Assembly: GCF_934668725.1 (NCBI RefSeq)
Contig: NZ_CAKUOF010000001.1
Coordinates: 124,001-188,000 of the forward strand
Length of the DNA stretch: 64,000 nt
Source: an uncultured Dysgonomonas sp.
GTDB taxonomy: Bacteria > Bacteroidota > Bacteroidia > Bacteroidales > Dysgonomonadaceae
Direction: 5' to 3'
Part shown: positions 1-8,483 of the stretch, in pieces
Layout of the letters: every line of letters starts with the position of its first letter
Position numbering within the stretch: position 1 is the first letter of the stretch
Translations under genes and position numbers: made by a program
Notes under the pieces: model-generated
What the model saw: only the letters and a program-made list of their open reading frames with translations
The model's database searches: none
Told to the model about the DNA's origin: nothing

Positions 1-212
1 CCGTTCTTAACGGAGGGAAAGCATATCTTATTCCCGTAAAAGACTCCGATCGTCAGCTTGACAAACTATCTCAAAAAGAACGTATGCAAGGTGTTATGAT
101 AAATGCTACTGTTGGTGGATTTAATTTTAGCGGATGGGAGAAAAAGAAGCTATCTAAAAAGTCGAAGGAAATATTGCAAAACCTTTACGGAATACAAGTT
201 CAAGAAGAATAA
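1..212 (+). CDS. C-terminal part of an unrecognised protein (5' end outside window)
   Basis: The reading frame that starts at base 3 is open from the window edge to TAA at 210-212, giving 69 residues. I do not recognise the family. The last third is basic and reads EKKKLSKKSKEIL followed by an NLYGI stretch. The next gene (328-825) ends in GKKKLSKRSREIL followed by NVLGM, so the two proteins share a C-terminal module and are probably tandem paralogues. The missing N terminus probably carries a signal peptide, by analogy with that neighbour. The frame is certain; the function is unknown. Confidence 0.7.
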   Translation, partial: VLNGGKAYLIPVKDSDRQLDKLSQKERMQGVMINATVGGFNFSGWEKKKLSKKSKEILQNLYGIQVQEE

Positions 213-269
213 AATCTTCATGAACTTAATTAATATTTATAGATGTAAAGCTTATGTAACCTTAACGTT

Positions 270-306
270 TTTGTATATAAAGCAACATTCTCTTTTAGTA
301 GTTTTG
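270..306 (+). promoter_or_regulatory. Possible promoter of the 328-825 gene
   Basis: TAGTTTTG at 299-306 matches the Bacteroidetes -7 consensus TAnnTTTG. A TTTG lies at 270-273, but the spacer of 25 nt is longer than the usual 19-21. It would give a leader of about 15-20 nt before the ATG at 328. The element is plausible but the spacing is poor. Confidence 0.35.
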
Positions 307-327
307 CACAAATAGAAAATCAAGGGA

Positions 328-825
328 ATGGATCTCCGTCAGAAATATGTTACAAGTTTTGTTTTTGTAGTTATATCAATATCGGTACAATCACAAAATC
401 TTAAATCTTCCATCAAAGATGATATAAAGAAAGATCTGTTGAAACAGATAAAACCAACACTTTCGACTCCCGGTTCCACTATGGAGAAATCTCCTTTAAA
501 CTCCAAAGCTGTACAGGAAGACAATCTTCTTGAGTTTTACAAAAAATACAAATCAGGTTCAGGAGGTGCTGAATTTGAAACAAAATATCAGATTAGTCCT
601 AGTGTGACTACATATAGCGGAAAAGACCCTATAAATAAGCAACCGGATGGGTATGTTGAACCTGTATTCCAAGGTGGACACTGGATTTTAGCAAATCCAA
701 CAAGACGAGTTGATGGATTAGTTGTGCCTTCCGGAATAGATCTAGCGGGAGGAGGCAAGAAAAAACTATCTAAAAGATCAAGGGAGATTCTGACAAATGT
801 TTTGGGAATGACAATAGAGGATTAA
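328..825 (+). CDS. Secreted protein of unknown function, relative of the upstream partial gene
   Basis: A 165-residue protein with a likely cleavable signal peptide (hydrophobic FVFVVISISVQS, cleavage near residue 23). The mature part starts with a charged Lys/Asp-rich stretch, has a Ser/Gly-rich middle and no further membrane segment. The C terminus GKKKLSKRSREIL is nearly the same as the end of the protein encoded at 1-212, which supports a local duplication. Its stop codon overlaps the stop of the converging U32 gene within the four bases TTAA at 822-825. It probably acts in the periplasm or on the outer surface. The family is not recognised. Confidence 0.7.
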   Translation: MDLRQKYVTSFVFVVISISVQSQNLKSSIKDDIKKDLLKQIKPTLSTPGSTMEKSPLNSKAVQEDNLLEFYKKYKSGSGGAEFETKYQISPSVTTYSGKDPINKQPDGYVEPVFQGGHWILANPTRRVDGLVVPSGIDLAGGGKKKLSKRSREILTNVLGMTIED

Positions 826-2645
826 TAATTGAAAACTTTCATTTCGCACTTCTTACAATCAAATTCGAGCCTTAATTTGGTTGCATTGTATAATAAATAA
901 AATGGTTCTTGATAGGGGGGGCGAGTAGACGTTTCTTTAGGACACCATCCCATTGATTGCTTAATACAATGGCGTGTAAACATCAATGGTACACCTTTTT
1001 GAGCTTTCTTTTCGAAAGCAACTTGTTCTATTGTAGATTGATGCTGTATATAAAACTGTTTACTCTTATCATTCGATACATTGCCTAAATAAGTAATATT
1101 TTTTATAGGGAAAGAATGAGATGTTTGGACATGAATAACCTCTTCTTGTGGATATTCTTCCAAACGTTTTTCTAAAAGCATATCTGTTAAACTTCGTCTC
1201 CATTCCGAAATTACAGAAGCAGGAATAAACCAATTATCAGTTAATCTTATTTTGACATCAGTTACCCTGAAAATAGTATTACCTGTTTTACTCAGGTTAT
1301 TCTTTATATTTTCGGTTTGATCTTTTTGAGCCAATTCTTTATTATAATTGATCTCTAAAAAAGCTTCAATACCATCTTCATCTTCTATGTTTAATTTAAA
1401 CCCATCTTTAATTTCTGAGAAAGTTATGCTTGCATCAATTTTACGGTCAGCCGATTTTTTATTTAAAATTTTCTCAAATTCGTGATCATAGTTTCTATAA
1501 ACAAAAGTACCTTTTCTCAAAGACAAATGACTTTCAGCCGGAAAAACCTTTTCTCCTTCGATCCTATTAACTCGTAAGCCTTGTAATTCTTTTGCATCAT
1601 TCAAAAAACAAAGACCATCCCCATTATTAAGCTGTTTCGTTCCTGATAGTACAAAAAAACGATCAAATACTTCTTTTATTTTACCAATAGGTTCACCTAT
1701 CGATTTTGGAGAATCTATAGACCACATATCGGGAGTCCGACCATTAAAAAAGTACTCGGTATATCCTCTGTTGAAACTTTTTTCGAGATTAGGAGTAAAT
1801 GTATAAGTACTTTTTCCGGTAGAAGCTCGTATATATTCTTTGTGATGAGCTAATACTTCATCTAACTTCTGTCTATAATAGGTCACTACATTTTTCACAT
1901 ACGACAAGTCTTTTAACCGTCCTTCTATCTTAAGAGAGCTGACTCCTGCATCTATCATTTCTTCAAGATGATCAGATAAGTTCAGATCTTTCATAGACAG
2001 TAAATGCTTCTTTTGTACGACACTTTTTCCCTCATTATCAATAAGAGTATAAGGCAGACGACAAAATTGAGCACACGAACCTCTATTGGCACTTCGATTT
2101 GAAATAGCCTCACTTAAATAGCATTGTCCACTATAACATACGCACAGGGCTCCATGTACAAAAGCTTCCAGAGGGGTAGATACTTCTGATGCAATTTCCT
2201 TAATTTCAGACATTGTCAATTCACGGGCTAATACAATCTGAGAAAAGCCAGCTTGTTCCAGAAATTTTGCTTTTTCAGCAGTTCTATTATCATTTTGAGT
2301 ACTCGCATGCAATGGAATAGGAGGGAGGTTGAGCATCATAATACCCATATCCTGTATAATCAAAGCATCCACCTTAGCATTATATAACTCCCAAATCAGT
2401 TTTTCCGTTTCAGCCAATTCATCATCTTTTATAATAGTATTTAAAGCAACATAAACCCGTGCTTTAAATTGATGTGCATACTTAGCTAAAGCCTCTATAT
2501 CCTCTAAAGTATTTCCTGCATTGGCACGTGCACTAAACTTAGGTGCACCGATGTATACAGCATCAGCACCATGGTTAATAGCCTCAATTCCACATTCCAA
2601 GTTCTTGGCAGGAGCAAGTAATTCTATTTTTCGAGCGTTTATCAA
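822..2645 (-). CDS. Peptidase U32 family protein (RlhA/YhbU-like)
   Basis: A 607-residue protein. It begins with the family's typical IELLAPAKNLECGIEAINHG and AVYIGAPKFSAR segments, followed by a TIM-barrel half. The Cys-rich core at about residues 160-190 includes GALCVCYSGQCYLS, NRGSCAQFCRLPY and the invariant SLKIEGRLK. These are features of U32 proteins that carry an iron-sulfur cluster. Members such as E. coli RlhA hydroxylate 23S rRNA C2501; others act in ubiquinone synthesis or as collagenases. The C-terminal extension has another Cys cluster (WCPKE, FDCKKCEMK). No ATG is available near the start, so TTG at 2645 is used. A -7 element at 2668-2675 places the transcript start just upstream. 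The rRNA-modification role is inferred from the family. Confidence 0.85.
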   Translation of the reverse strand: MINARKIELLAPAKNLECGIEAINHGADAVYIGAPKFSARANAGNTLEDIEALAKYAHQFKARVYVALNTIIKDDELAETEKLIWELYNAKVDALIIQDMGIMMLNLPPIPLHASTQNDNRTAEKAKFLEQAGFSQIVLARELTMSEIKEIASEVSTPLEAFVHGALCVCYSGQCYLSEAISNRSANRGSCAQFCRLPYTLIDNEGKSVVQKKHLLSMKDLNLSDHLEEMIDAGVSSLKIEGRLKDLSYVKNVVTYYRQKLDEVLAHHKEYIRASTGKSTYTFTPNLEKSFNRGYTEYFFNGRTPDMWSIDSPKSIGEPIGKIKEVFDRFFVLSGTKQLNNGDGLCFLNDAKELQGLRVNRIEGEKVFPAESHLSLRKGTFVYRNYDHEFEKILNKKSADRKIDASITFSEIKDGFKLNIEDEDGIEAFLEINYNKELAQKDQTENIKNNLSKTGNTIFRVTDVKIRLTDNWFIPASVISEWRRSLTDMLLEKRLEEYPQEEVIHVQTSHSFPIKNITYLGNVSNDKSKQFYIQHQSTIEQVAFEKKAQKGVPLMFTRHCIKQSMGWCPKETSTRPPYQEPFYLLYNATKLRLEFDCKKCEMKVFNY

Positions 2646-2667
2646 TTGATTCGTATTTATGAAACGA

Positions 2668-2675
2668 CAAAGATA
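2668..2675 (-). promoter_or_regulatory. -7 element for the U32 gene
   Basis: Read on the minus strand the bases are TATCTTTG, an exact TAnnTTTG match, about 25 nt before the proposed TTG start. No clear TTTG is seen at the -33 distance, so this is a partial promoter call. It helps to place the start codon close to 2645. Confidence 0.4.
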
Positions 2676-2755
2676 CTAAATATTGGATTCTTATTATAGC
2701 ATTTTATTTCTACTCAGTTCTATTTTCCACTAAATCGAAAGACCTTTATTCCTTT

Positions 2756-2789
2756 TTTGTTAGTCTCGTAAATAAATTTTGTACTTTTG
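2756..2789 (+). promoter_or_regulatory. Promoter of coaA
   Basis: TTTG at 2756-2759 and TACTTTTG at 2782-2789 are separated by 22 nt, close to the Bacteroidetes sigma-ABfr layout. Transcription would start near 2795, giving a leader of about 110 nt. That leader opens directly with the AAGGTCT palindrome at 2798. Confidence 0.55.
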
Positions 2790-2797
2790 TCCGCAAT

Positions 2798-2818
2798 AAG
2801 GTCTTAGACCTTTTTATT
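2798..2818 (+). repeat. AAGGTCT-N-AGACCTT palindrome with T-tract, copy 1 (coaA leader)
   Basis: A perfect 7-bp inverted repeat around a single T (2798-2812), running into TTTATT. As RNA it would be a short hairpin followed by uridines at the very 5' end of the coaA transcript. The same word recurs at 44926 and 50607 with a different central base. Confidence 0.6.
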
Positions 2819-2903
2819 GCTTTGGTAAGCACTATTAATTAGTCCTGAGAAATATAGCAATAGATAGTTTGTAAAATTAGTATCGAAACCTGAACAACAA
2901 TAA

Positions 2904-3845
2904 ATGGATATTTCTTCTCAGAGCCCTTATATGCTGTTTAATCGCGACAAGTGGGCTGCTCTAAGACAATCGGAACCAATGACTCTTACCCAAGAAGAAC
3001 TGGAAGAATTAAAAGGTATAAATGAAGAACTATCGATGGAGGAAGTTCAGGATATATACCTGCCTTTGACCCGATTGTTGAGTTATTATGTAAATGCAAC
3101 AAAAAGCAGGCAAGCTGCCATGATGGAATTTTTGAATGAAAAAGCATTAAAAATTCCATTTATTATAGGTGTAGCAGGAAGTGTATCTGTTGGGAAGAGT
3201 ACTACAGCCCGTGTGCTCGAAGCATTAATAAGCCGCTGGAAAGAAAACTCAAAAGTTGCACTTATTACTACGGATGGTTTTTTATATCCTAATGCGATTC
3301 TCGAGGAAAAAGGCTTGATGTTGAAAAAAGGTTTCCCCCAATCATACGATATACATCGCTTACTTCAATTTGTGAGTGATGTTAAGTCTGGAAAACCGGA
3401 AGTCAAAGCACCCAAATACTCGCATCTTATCTATGATGTTATCCCCGATGAATATGAGATAATTAAACAACCGGATATCTTGATAATAGAAGGGTTAAAC
3501 GTTTTGCAAAGCGGAATGGATTATCCTAAAAGCAAACCCAGAGTTTTCGTGTCTGACTATCTGAATTTTTCGATTTACGTAGATGCCGAAGAAGATATGC
3601 TTGAACAGTGGTATGTATCTCGATTTATGAAATTCAGAAACGGAGCATTTACTGATCCAAAATCATATTTTTACAGTTTTACCCAACTTACAGATGCCAA
3701 TGCTATCAATATGGCCAAAAGTATTTGGAGAGAAATAAACCGAAAAAATCTGAGGAAAAATATACTACCTACACGAGAAAGAGCTAGTCTGATTTTACAT
3801 AAGAGTGAAGATCATAAAGTTGATTACGTAAGATTAAGAAAGTAA
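2904..3845 (+). CDS. coaA: Type I pantothenate kinase
   Basis: A 313-residue enzyme that phosphorylates pantothenate, the first step of coenzyme A synthesis in the cytoplasm. The P-loop GVAGSVSVGKST lies near residue 91. It is followed by VALITTDGFLYPN, FPQSYD and the late TDANAINMAKSIWREINRKNL segment of bacterial PanK-I. Its length equals that of the E. coli enzyme. Its own promoter lies at 2756-2789 and the long leader contains the palindromic hairpin. It is followed at a 56-nt gap by tag. The identification is firm. Confidence 0.95.
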   Translation: MDISSQSPYMLFNRDKWAALRQSEPMTLTQEELEELKGINEELSMEEVQDIYLPLTRLLSYYVNATKSRQAAMMEFLNEKALKIPFIIGVAGSVSVGKSTTARVLEALISRWKENSKVALITTDGFLYPNAILEEKGLMLKKGFPQSYDIHRLLQFVSDVKSGKPEVKAPKYSHLIYDVIPDEYEIIKQPDILIIEGLNVLQSGMDYPKSKPRVFVSDYLNFSIYVDAEEDMLEQWYVSRFMKFRNGAFTDPKSYFYSFTQLTDANAINMAKSIWREINRKNLRKNILPTRERASLILHKSEDHKVDYVRLRK

Positions 3846-3901
3846 TGTAAAAGGCTACATTTAGTAATATAAATAATTCACAATACAATAAATCTCAGAA
3901 T

Positions 3902-4453
3902 ATGACTTATTGCGAATTTGTAAATAATCTGTCAAAAGAAGATAATAATCCGAATAAAGATTACCACGATAATCATTATGGCTTTCCTATCGTTGATGAT
4001 AATGAGCTATTCGAAAGGTTAGTTCTCGAGATTAATCAAGCCGGATTAAGCTGGCTTACAATTCTGAAAAAACAGAATAATTTTAGAGAGGCATATAATT
4101 ATTTTGATATAGAAACCGTAGCTAATTATAGTGATAAGGATATAGAGCGGCTACTTAATGATACCGGAATCATAAGAAACAAATTGAAGATTAATGCTGC
4201 AATACATAATGCTAAAGTTATTGTAGAATTACAGAATGAATTTGGCTCCTTTAAAAACTGGATAGATTCGCATCATCCTAAAACAAAGGAAGAATGGTTG
4301 AAAATATTCAAAAAAACGTTTAAGTTCACCGGTGGTGAAATAGTTAATGAGTTCTTGATGAGTACAGGATATTTAGCAGGTGCTCATGATCTTAATTGCC
4401 CGATTCATGGTAAAGTGCTGGAGTTAAAACCAGCATGGAATGTAAAAGTATAG
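3902..4453 (+). CDS. tag: DNA-3-methyladenine glycosylase I
   Basis: A 183-residue base-excision repair enzyme that removes 3-methyladenine from DNA. The conserved YHDNHYGFPIVDD segment, QAGLSWLTILKK and GIIRNKLKINAAI mark the TAG family. Zinc ligands appear to be Cys4, His22, His162 and Cys166, in the same pattern as E. coli TAG. Glu43, in the LEINQAGLSW segment, aligns with the substrate-contacting Glu38 of the E. coli enzyme. The usual EWG after YHD is HYG here. It lies in the same direction as coaA and metA with short gaps and may be co-transcribed with them. Confidence 0.92.
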   Translation: MTYCEFVNNLSKEDNNPNKDYHDNHYGFPIVDDNELFERLVLEINQAGLSWLTILKKQNNFREAYNYFDIETVANYSDKDIERLLNDTGIIRNKLKINAAIHNAKVIVELQNEFGSFKNWIDSHHPKTKEEWLKIFKKTFKFTGGEIVNEFLMSTGYLAGAHDLNCPIHGKVLELKPAWNVKV

Positions 4454-4513
4454 TTATATTTGATACCTTTTTATATCTTTATTGTTTCAATTGACTAAAA
4501 GACCGAATAGGAT

Positions 4514-5470
4514 ATGCCAGTAACACTACCCGATAATTTACCTGCAATAGAAATTCTTAAGAAAGAGAATATATTTGTCATGACTCAGCTTAGAGCCAAA
4601 GAGCAAGATATACGTCCTTTAAAGGTGCTTATACTTAATCTGATGCCAATTAAAATAGCTGCAGAAACAGACTTGGTTCGCTTGTTGTCGAATACTCCAT
4701 TGCAAATAGAGGTTGATTTTCTAAAACTCTCGACTCACCAATCTAAAAATACACCTATAGAGCATATGGAAACGTTTTATAAGGAATTTAGTGAGGTTAG
4801 TCAAAGTAATTACGATGGTCTTATAGTAACTGGTGCTCCTGTTGAACTGATGGAATTTGAAGAGGTTAACTATTGGCCGGAAGTTTCTGCTGTCTTTAAT
4901 TGGGCACGTAATCATGTAACATCTACTTTTTATATATGTTGGGCTGCACAGGCTGCATTGTATAACTTTTATGGAGTGCCTAAATATCTGATGGACGAAA
5001 AAATATTCGGTGTATTTAAACATACCATAAACGATAGAAGTTTCCCTTTATTCAGGGGGTTTGACGATGAGTTTTATGCTCCTCATAGCCGTCACACAGA
5101 AATACATAGGGAGGATATTGAAAAACATCCCGATCTGAAGATATTAGCCGAATCTGATGAAGCTGGAATCTACATTGTTGTTGGTCGTGGTGGACGTGAA
5201 TTTTATGTAACCGGACACTCGGAATACTCTCTTTACACATTGCATAATGAGTATATTAGGGATTTGGAAAAGAATTTACCAATAAATATTCCGAAACATT
5301 ATTATAAGCATGATAATCCTGATTTGAAACCCATTTCACGTTGGACTGGTCATGGAAATCTGTTATTTAATAATTGGATTAACTATTTCTTATACCAAGA
5401 AACTCCATTCGATTTATCTCAAATACCTCAATTGAAAAGTCTAAACATTAAGCCAGAATTAGGCGAATGA
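4514..5470 (+). CDS. metA: Homoserine O-acyltransferase, predicted acetyl-CoA type
   Basis: A 318-residue MetA-family enzyme that activates homoserine for methionine synthesis. The catalytic Cys142 is in FYICWAAQAAL, and His235 and Glu237 are in TGHSEYSLYTLHNEY, at the same numbering as the family reference. Residue 111, in GAPVELMEFEE, is Glu. In this family Glu111 goes with acetyl-CoA use and Gly111 with succinyl-CoA use, so the product is predicted to be O-acetylhomoserine despite the MetA name. A bidirectional terminator follows at 5476. Confidence 0.93.
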   Translation: MPVTLPDNLPAIEILKKENIFVMTQLRAKEQDIRPLKVLILNLMPIKIAAETDLVRLLSNTPLQIEVDFLKLSTHQSKNTPIEHMETFYKEFSEVSQSNYDGLIVTGAPVELMEFEEVNYWPEVSAVFNWARNHVTSTFYICWAAQAALYNFYGVPKYLMDEKIFGVFKHTINDRSFPLFRGFDDEFYAPHSRHTEIHREDIEKHPDLKILAESDEAGIYIVVGRGGREFYVTGHSEYSLYTLHNEYIRDLEKNLPINIPKHYYKHDNPDLKPISRWTGHGNLLFNNWINYFLYQETPFDLSQIPQLKSLNIKPELGE

Positions 5471-5475
5471 TATAT

Positions 5476-5516
5476 AAAATAATGGCTGCTTAAAAATATT
5501 AAGCAGCCATTATTTT
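5476..5516. terminator. Bidirectional terminator between metA and the fucosidase
   Basis: A perfect 17-bp inverted repeat (5476-5492 with 5500-5516, 7-nt loop) with A-rich and T-rich ends on both sides. It sits between two converging genes and can end both transcripts. Confidence 0.85.
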
Positions 5517-5536
5517 ATATGAGTATTTGGAAGTAA

Positions 5537-6880
5537 CTATAGTTCTTTAGATATTTCTGCCTTTAATACTTGTACAGAACAATCTTTAAATAAACTTTGA
5601 GGTATATTGAAAGTTACTCCGTTATTTTCTTTAGAAAAAGGAATTGGCATATTAGATTCTAATACAGCACAATTTTTAATGGTAGAAACATCAAAAGGTA
5701 AATGAACTTTATCTGTAGCGTTAGTCAAGCTTATATACAAATAATGCTTGTTATTCTCTGATTTCTGAGCCAGATATACTCCGACAGGTGTCTCTACCTT
5801 TACTGGTTTTGTTCCATATATAGATTCTTGATTAGTAACCATCCACGCTCCCATTTCCCTCAATCGACGAGTTGCTGCTTTAGGAAATGTACCGTCTGGT
5901 TTTGGGCCTATATTTAAAAGGTAATTACCTCCTTTTGATACATTATTCACTAAATAACCCAACATTTCAGAAGATGGCTTCCACGCATAATCTTTGGCAT
6001 GCCATCCCCACGAGTGTACCATCGTAGCCGGGGTTTGCCATGGTTTATCCAGCATTTTATCAGGATACTGATTGTCGTGCATTTCAAGAAAATCGATATT
6101 ATCTCCCGGATTTAAATAAGATATACGTCCGTTTATCAAGCATTTTGAGCTATTTTCACGCACAAGGGCAATTAGTTCATCACGACGTTTATCGGTTATA
6201 TGAGTTGGCCAGTCCCAAGTATCGAACCATAATAAATCGGGGTCAAAATTGACTAATAATTCTTTTACTTGTGGTAAAGATTTCTCTTGCCAATATTTTT
6301 CAAACTGATCATCGGGAACCATAGGCATCCAGTTTGGCATACCTCCACCCGGATATTCCCAGTCTTGCCAATGTGAATAGTAAAAACCGTACTTAATTCC
6401 ATATTTTTTGCAAGCGGCTACCAATTCTGCTAAAATATCTCTTTTGAAAGGAGTATTGGTCACTTTGAAATCAGACACTTTGGTATCCCATAATGCAAAC
6501 CCATCGTGATGTTTTGAAGTTATTACAAAATAGCGCATTCCTGCATTCTTAGCTTCTGCAATCCATGCATCAGCATCAAAATCGACAGGATTAAAAGTCT
6601 TTGTGAGCGTTTTATATTCATTACTCGGAACTTCTAACCGCATCTGAATCCATTCTGCATACCAGGTGTTTCCGTTTTCTAAGGTGCTATCCGGTAATGT
6701 CCTGTTTTTATAACTGCCTTCGAGCATCGAATAAAGTCCCCAGTGGATAAACATTCCAAACTTAGCATCCTTAAACCATTCTGCTTTTTGAGGATTAAGC
6801 GATAACGATTTATTCTGAGCAAATGTCAGATTTGCACACATACATAAACCAAGAATAATACAAAATAATTGTCGCATCAT
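5537..6880 (-). CDS. Alpha-L-fucosidase, GH29 family, secreted
   Basis: A 447-residue glycoside hydrolase with a signal peptide (MMRQLFCIILGLCMCANLTFA, then QN). The GH29 signature is clear: KFGMFIHWGLYS, YFVITSKHHDGFALWDT, KYGFYYSHWQDW, and PDLLWFDTWDW, which holds the catalytic Asp nucleophile. It would release terminal L-fucose from host or plant glycans in the periplasm or at the surface. No SusC/SusD pair, sulfatase or regulator lies beside it, so it is an orphan glycosidase rather than part of a polysaccharide utilisation locus in this window. A short C-terminal beta domain follows the barrel. Confidence 0.92.
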   Translation of the reverse strand: MMRQLFCIILGLCMCANLTFAQNKSLSLNPQKAEWFKDAKFGMFIHWGLYSMLEGSYKNRTLPDSTLENGNTWYAEWIQMRLEVPSNEYKTLTKTFNPVDFDADAWIAEAKNAGMRYFVITSKHHDGFALWDTKVSDFKVTNTPFKRDILAELVAACKKYGIKYGFYYSHWQDWEYPGGGMPNWMPMVPDDQFEKYWQEKSLPQVKELLVNFDPDLLWFDTWDWPTHITDKRRDELIALVRENSSKCLINGRISYLNPGDNIDFLEMHDNQYPDKMLDKPWQTPATMVHSWGWHAKDYAWKPSSEMLGYLVNNVSKGGNYLLNIGPKPDGTFPKAATRRLREMGAWMVTNQESIYGTKPVKVETPVGVYLAQKSENNKHYLYISLTNATDKVHLPFDVSTIKNCAVLESNMPIPFSKENNGVTFNIPQSLFKDCSVQVLKAEISKEL

Positions 6881-6991
6881 TTATTTATAGTTTTAGAATT
6901 AAAGTTATGCTGCTGCTTTGAAGAAAACAATTTAATTTGCTATTTCATTCAAATAGCATAAAGATATAGTAAAGTCAAATATTATAAAAAA

Positions 6992-7804
6992 TTATAATGT
7001 GAATTTTAAGCTAAATCCATCTACATGAATCCCTTTAGATAAAGAGACATGCAGCTTTATACTCTCGGAGAAATTATAAACTTCATCATCTTTGAAATTT
7101 ATATTCTTTTCAATAATATATGAGCTTATCCCTAAAATCATTCTGTATAAGCGGTTTGCATCAAGTGGAGATCCTATTATTTCAATTTCATTTTTACTGA
7201 AATTAAACATTCCATAAGTATACGCATCAATACCAAAAGGTGTTTGTCTCATACCAATATATATCCACGCTGGTACAGGAACTCTATTCATCTTTAAGTC
7301 TTCTACAGCAGCTAAATAATGATCTCTATGCAGTAATAAAGTCTCATTTCCTTGATATATAGCAATACAATTCTCACAGGTTATTAGGATTGAACAAAGT
7401 AATTTGCTCAAAATGGTAAAACGTTCGACAGAAGATTTATCTCCTGCCAGTATTGATACTATAGCATGTCCTGTTTGTTTTTCTAATTCTTTGGCTGCAT
7501 TAGCCCAGGTATATGCATATGGAATCACTTCGTCGAGTTCTTCTTTGGGAATTGGAATAGGCATATTGCCGAGAGCGACCATTACTCCCTCAATATCAAA
7601 AGAAGCTGTCTCGTTATCACCCTCAATATTTGTGATACTAAGGCCCCAAAAGCTTTTAAGGTTATCCAAAACTTTATCTAATTTAAGGGAACCTCCATTT
7701 GTGAAAATGGGCATTGCAAGTAGAACCGTCTTTTTAGTTTCTTGGTTTTGTGTTTGTGTCTCAACTTCTTTACTTTTTCTTTTAAAAAAACTTAATAATC
7801 TCAT
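6992..7804 (-). CDS. DUF4261 family protein
   Basis: A 270-residue cytoplasmic protein. After a basic, low-complexity N terminus (FFKRKSKEVETQ), it shows segments that I associate with DUF4261: IPYAYTWANAAKELEKQTGHAIVSI, VPAWIYIGMRQ and AYTYGMFNFSKNEIEI. No catalytic motif or membrane segment is visible. The molecular function of the family is unknown to me. It stands alone, divergent from the small gene at 8044. Confidence 0.7.
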   Translation of the reverse strand: MRLLSFFKRKSKEVETQTQNQETKKTVLLAMPIFTNGGSLKLDKVLDNLKSFWGLSITNIEGDNETASFDIEGVMVALGNMPIPIPKEELDEVIPYAYTWANAAKELEKQTGHAIVSILAGDKSSVERFTILSKLLCSILITCENCIAIYQGNETLLLHRDHYLAAVEDLKMNRVPVPAWIYIGMRQTPFGIDAYTYGMFNFSKNEIEIIGSPLDANRLYRMILGISSYIIEKNINFKDDEVYNFSESIKLHVSLSKGIHVDGFSLKFTL

Positions 7805-7848
7805 AATTCATGTGTAATTTTGAATAAACCGATGCTTAAAAAGGTACT

Positions 7849-7865
7849 TGATAAACAATTTATCA
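7849..7865. other. Small palindrome in the 7805-8043 gap
   Basis: TGATAAA and TTTATCA are separated by CAA, a perfect 7-bp dyad in the divergent gap between the DUF4261 gene and the small gene at 8044. It could be an operator or chance in AT-rich DNA. Nothing else is recognised in this gap. Confidence 0.3.
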
Positions 7866-8043
7866 GACTAAGATAATAAATATTTATCAAAAGATTAAAA
7901 TTCCTTATTATAAGAAAGTCAATCAGTTAATTAAAATCTTTATTATTTGTTAAATAAAAGCTCGTCATTAAACATTTTGTCTGTATAGACTGTTTCTTAA
8001 TCAGGCTACAAATAATAGATTTCTAACTTAATACAATTCTGCC

Positions 8044-8298
8044 ATGAAGACAAGTGACTCCAAAAAAATAAAAGAGGGTGATATTTTATTTAGTGTTGAT
8101 CCTCAAAAATTGGTTATAGTAAAAGCAAATGTGAAAGAAGTGAAAAATGGATATGGAAAAGTCTCTGTTAAAAAAATATCATCAGCAGAAGAGCAGTCAA
8201 TTCCTATAGATAATTTTCCTACTGAATGTTGTGGAATTTTATTCTTTAAAACTCAAAATGAGGCTGAACAATTTATCAAGACACAGATTGGTATTTAA
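8044..8298 (+). CDS. Small conserved-looking protein of unknown function
   Basis: An 84-residue soluble protein, Lys- and Glu-rich, with no signal peptide or membrane segment. It reads like a small beta domain (EGDILFSVDPQKLVIVKANVKEV) followed by a short helix (KTQNEAEQFIKTQ). A Cys-Cys pair occurs in FPTECCGILFF. A strong terminator follows 16 nt after the stop, which supports a real single-gene transcript. I do not recognise the family. Confidence 0.6.
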   Translation: MKTSDSKKIKEGDILFSVDPQKLVIVKANVKEVKNGYGKVSVKKISSAEEQSIPIDNFPTECCGILFFKTQNEAEQFIKTQIGI

Positions 8299-8314
8299 TC
8301 ATTATAATTATATG

Positions 8315-8350
8315 AAAATGTCTCCTGGAATTATATTGGGAGACATTTTT
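8315..8350 (+). terminator. Intrinsic terminator after the 84-residue gene
   Basis: AAAATGTCTCC pairs with GGAGACATTTT across a 13-nt loop, ending in a run of Ts. Confidence 0.8.
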
Positions 8351-8410
8351 ATATAAAAAACATCACTTATATATAAATACTATCTCGAGCTAAGAAGTTT
8401 CGTTTGGCTT

Positions 8411-8444
8411 TTTATTACTCATTATTATATATGTCGTACCTTTG
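8411..8444 (+). promoter_or_regulatory. Promoter of the MFS gene at 8484
   Basis: TACCTTTG at 8437-8444 is an exact -7 element. A weak TTTA at 8411-8414 lies 22 nt upstream as the -33 candidate. The leader would be about 35 nt. Confidence 0.5.
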
Positions 8445-8483
8445 CACGCTTTAATATTATTTTATATTTAAATAATCTGAGAG

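Noticed and set aside
4454..4513. SAM riboswitch before metA
   Set aside because: The gap of 60 nt is too short and shows no conserved core.
5537..6880. Polysaccharide utilisation locus around the fucosidase
   Set aside because: No SusC/SusD pair, sensor or further glycan gene lies next to it.
7404..7817. 137-codon ORF on the plus strand opposite the DUF4261 gene
   Set aside because: The minus-strand frame shows DUF4261 segments; the plus-strand product is Ser-rich without a recognisable pattern.
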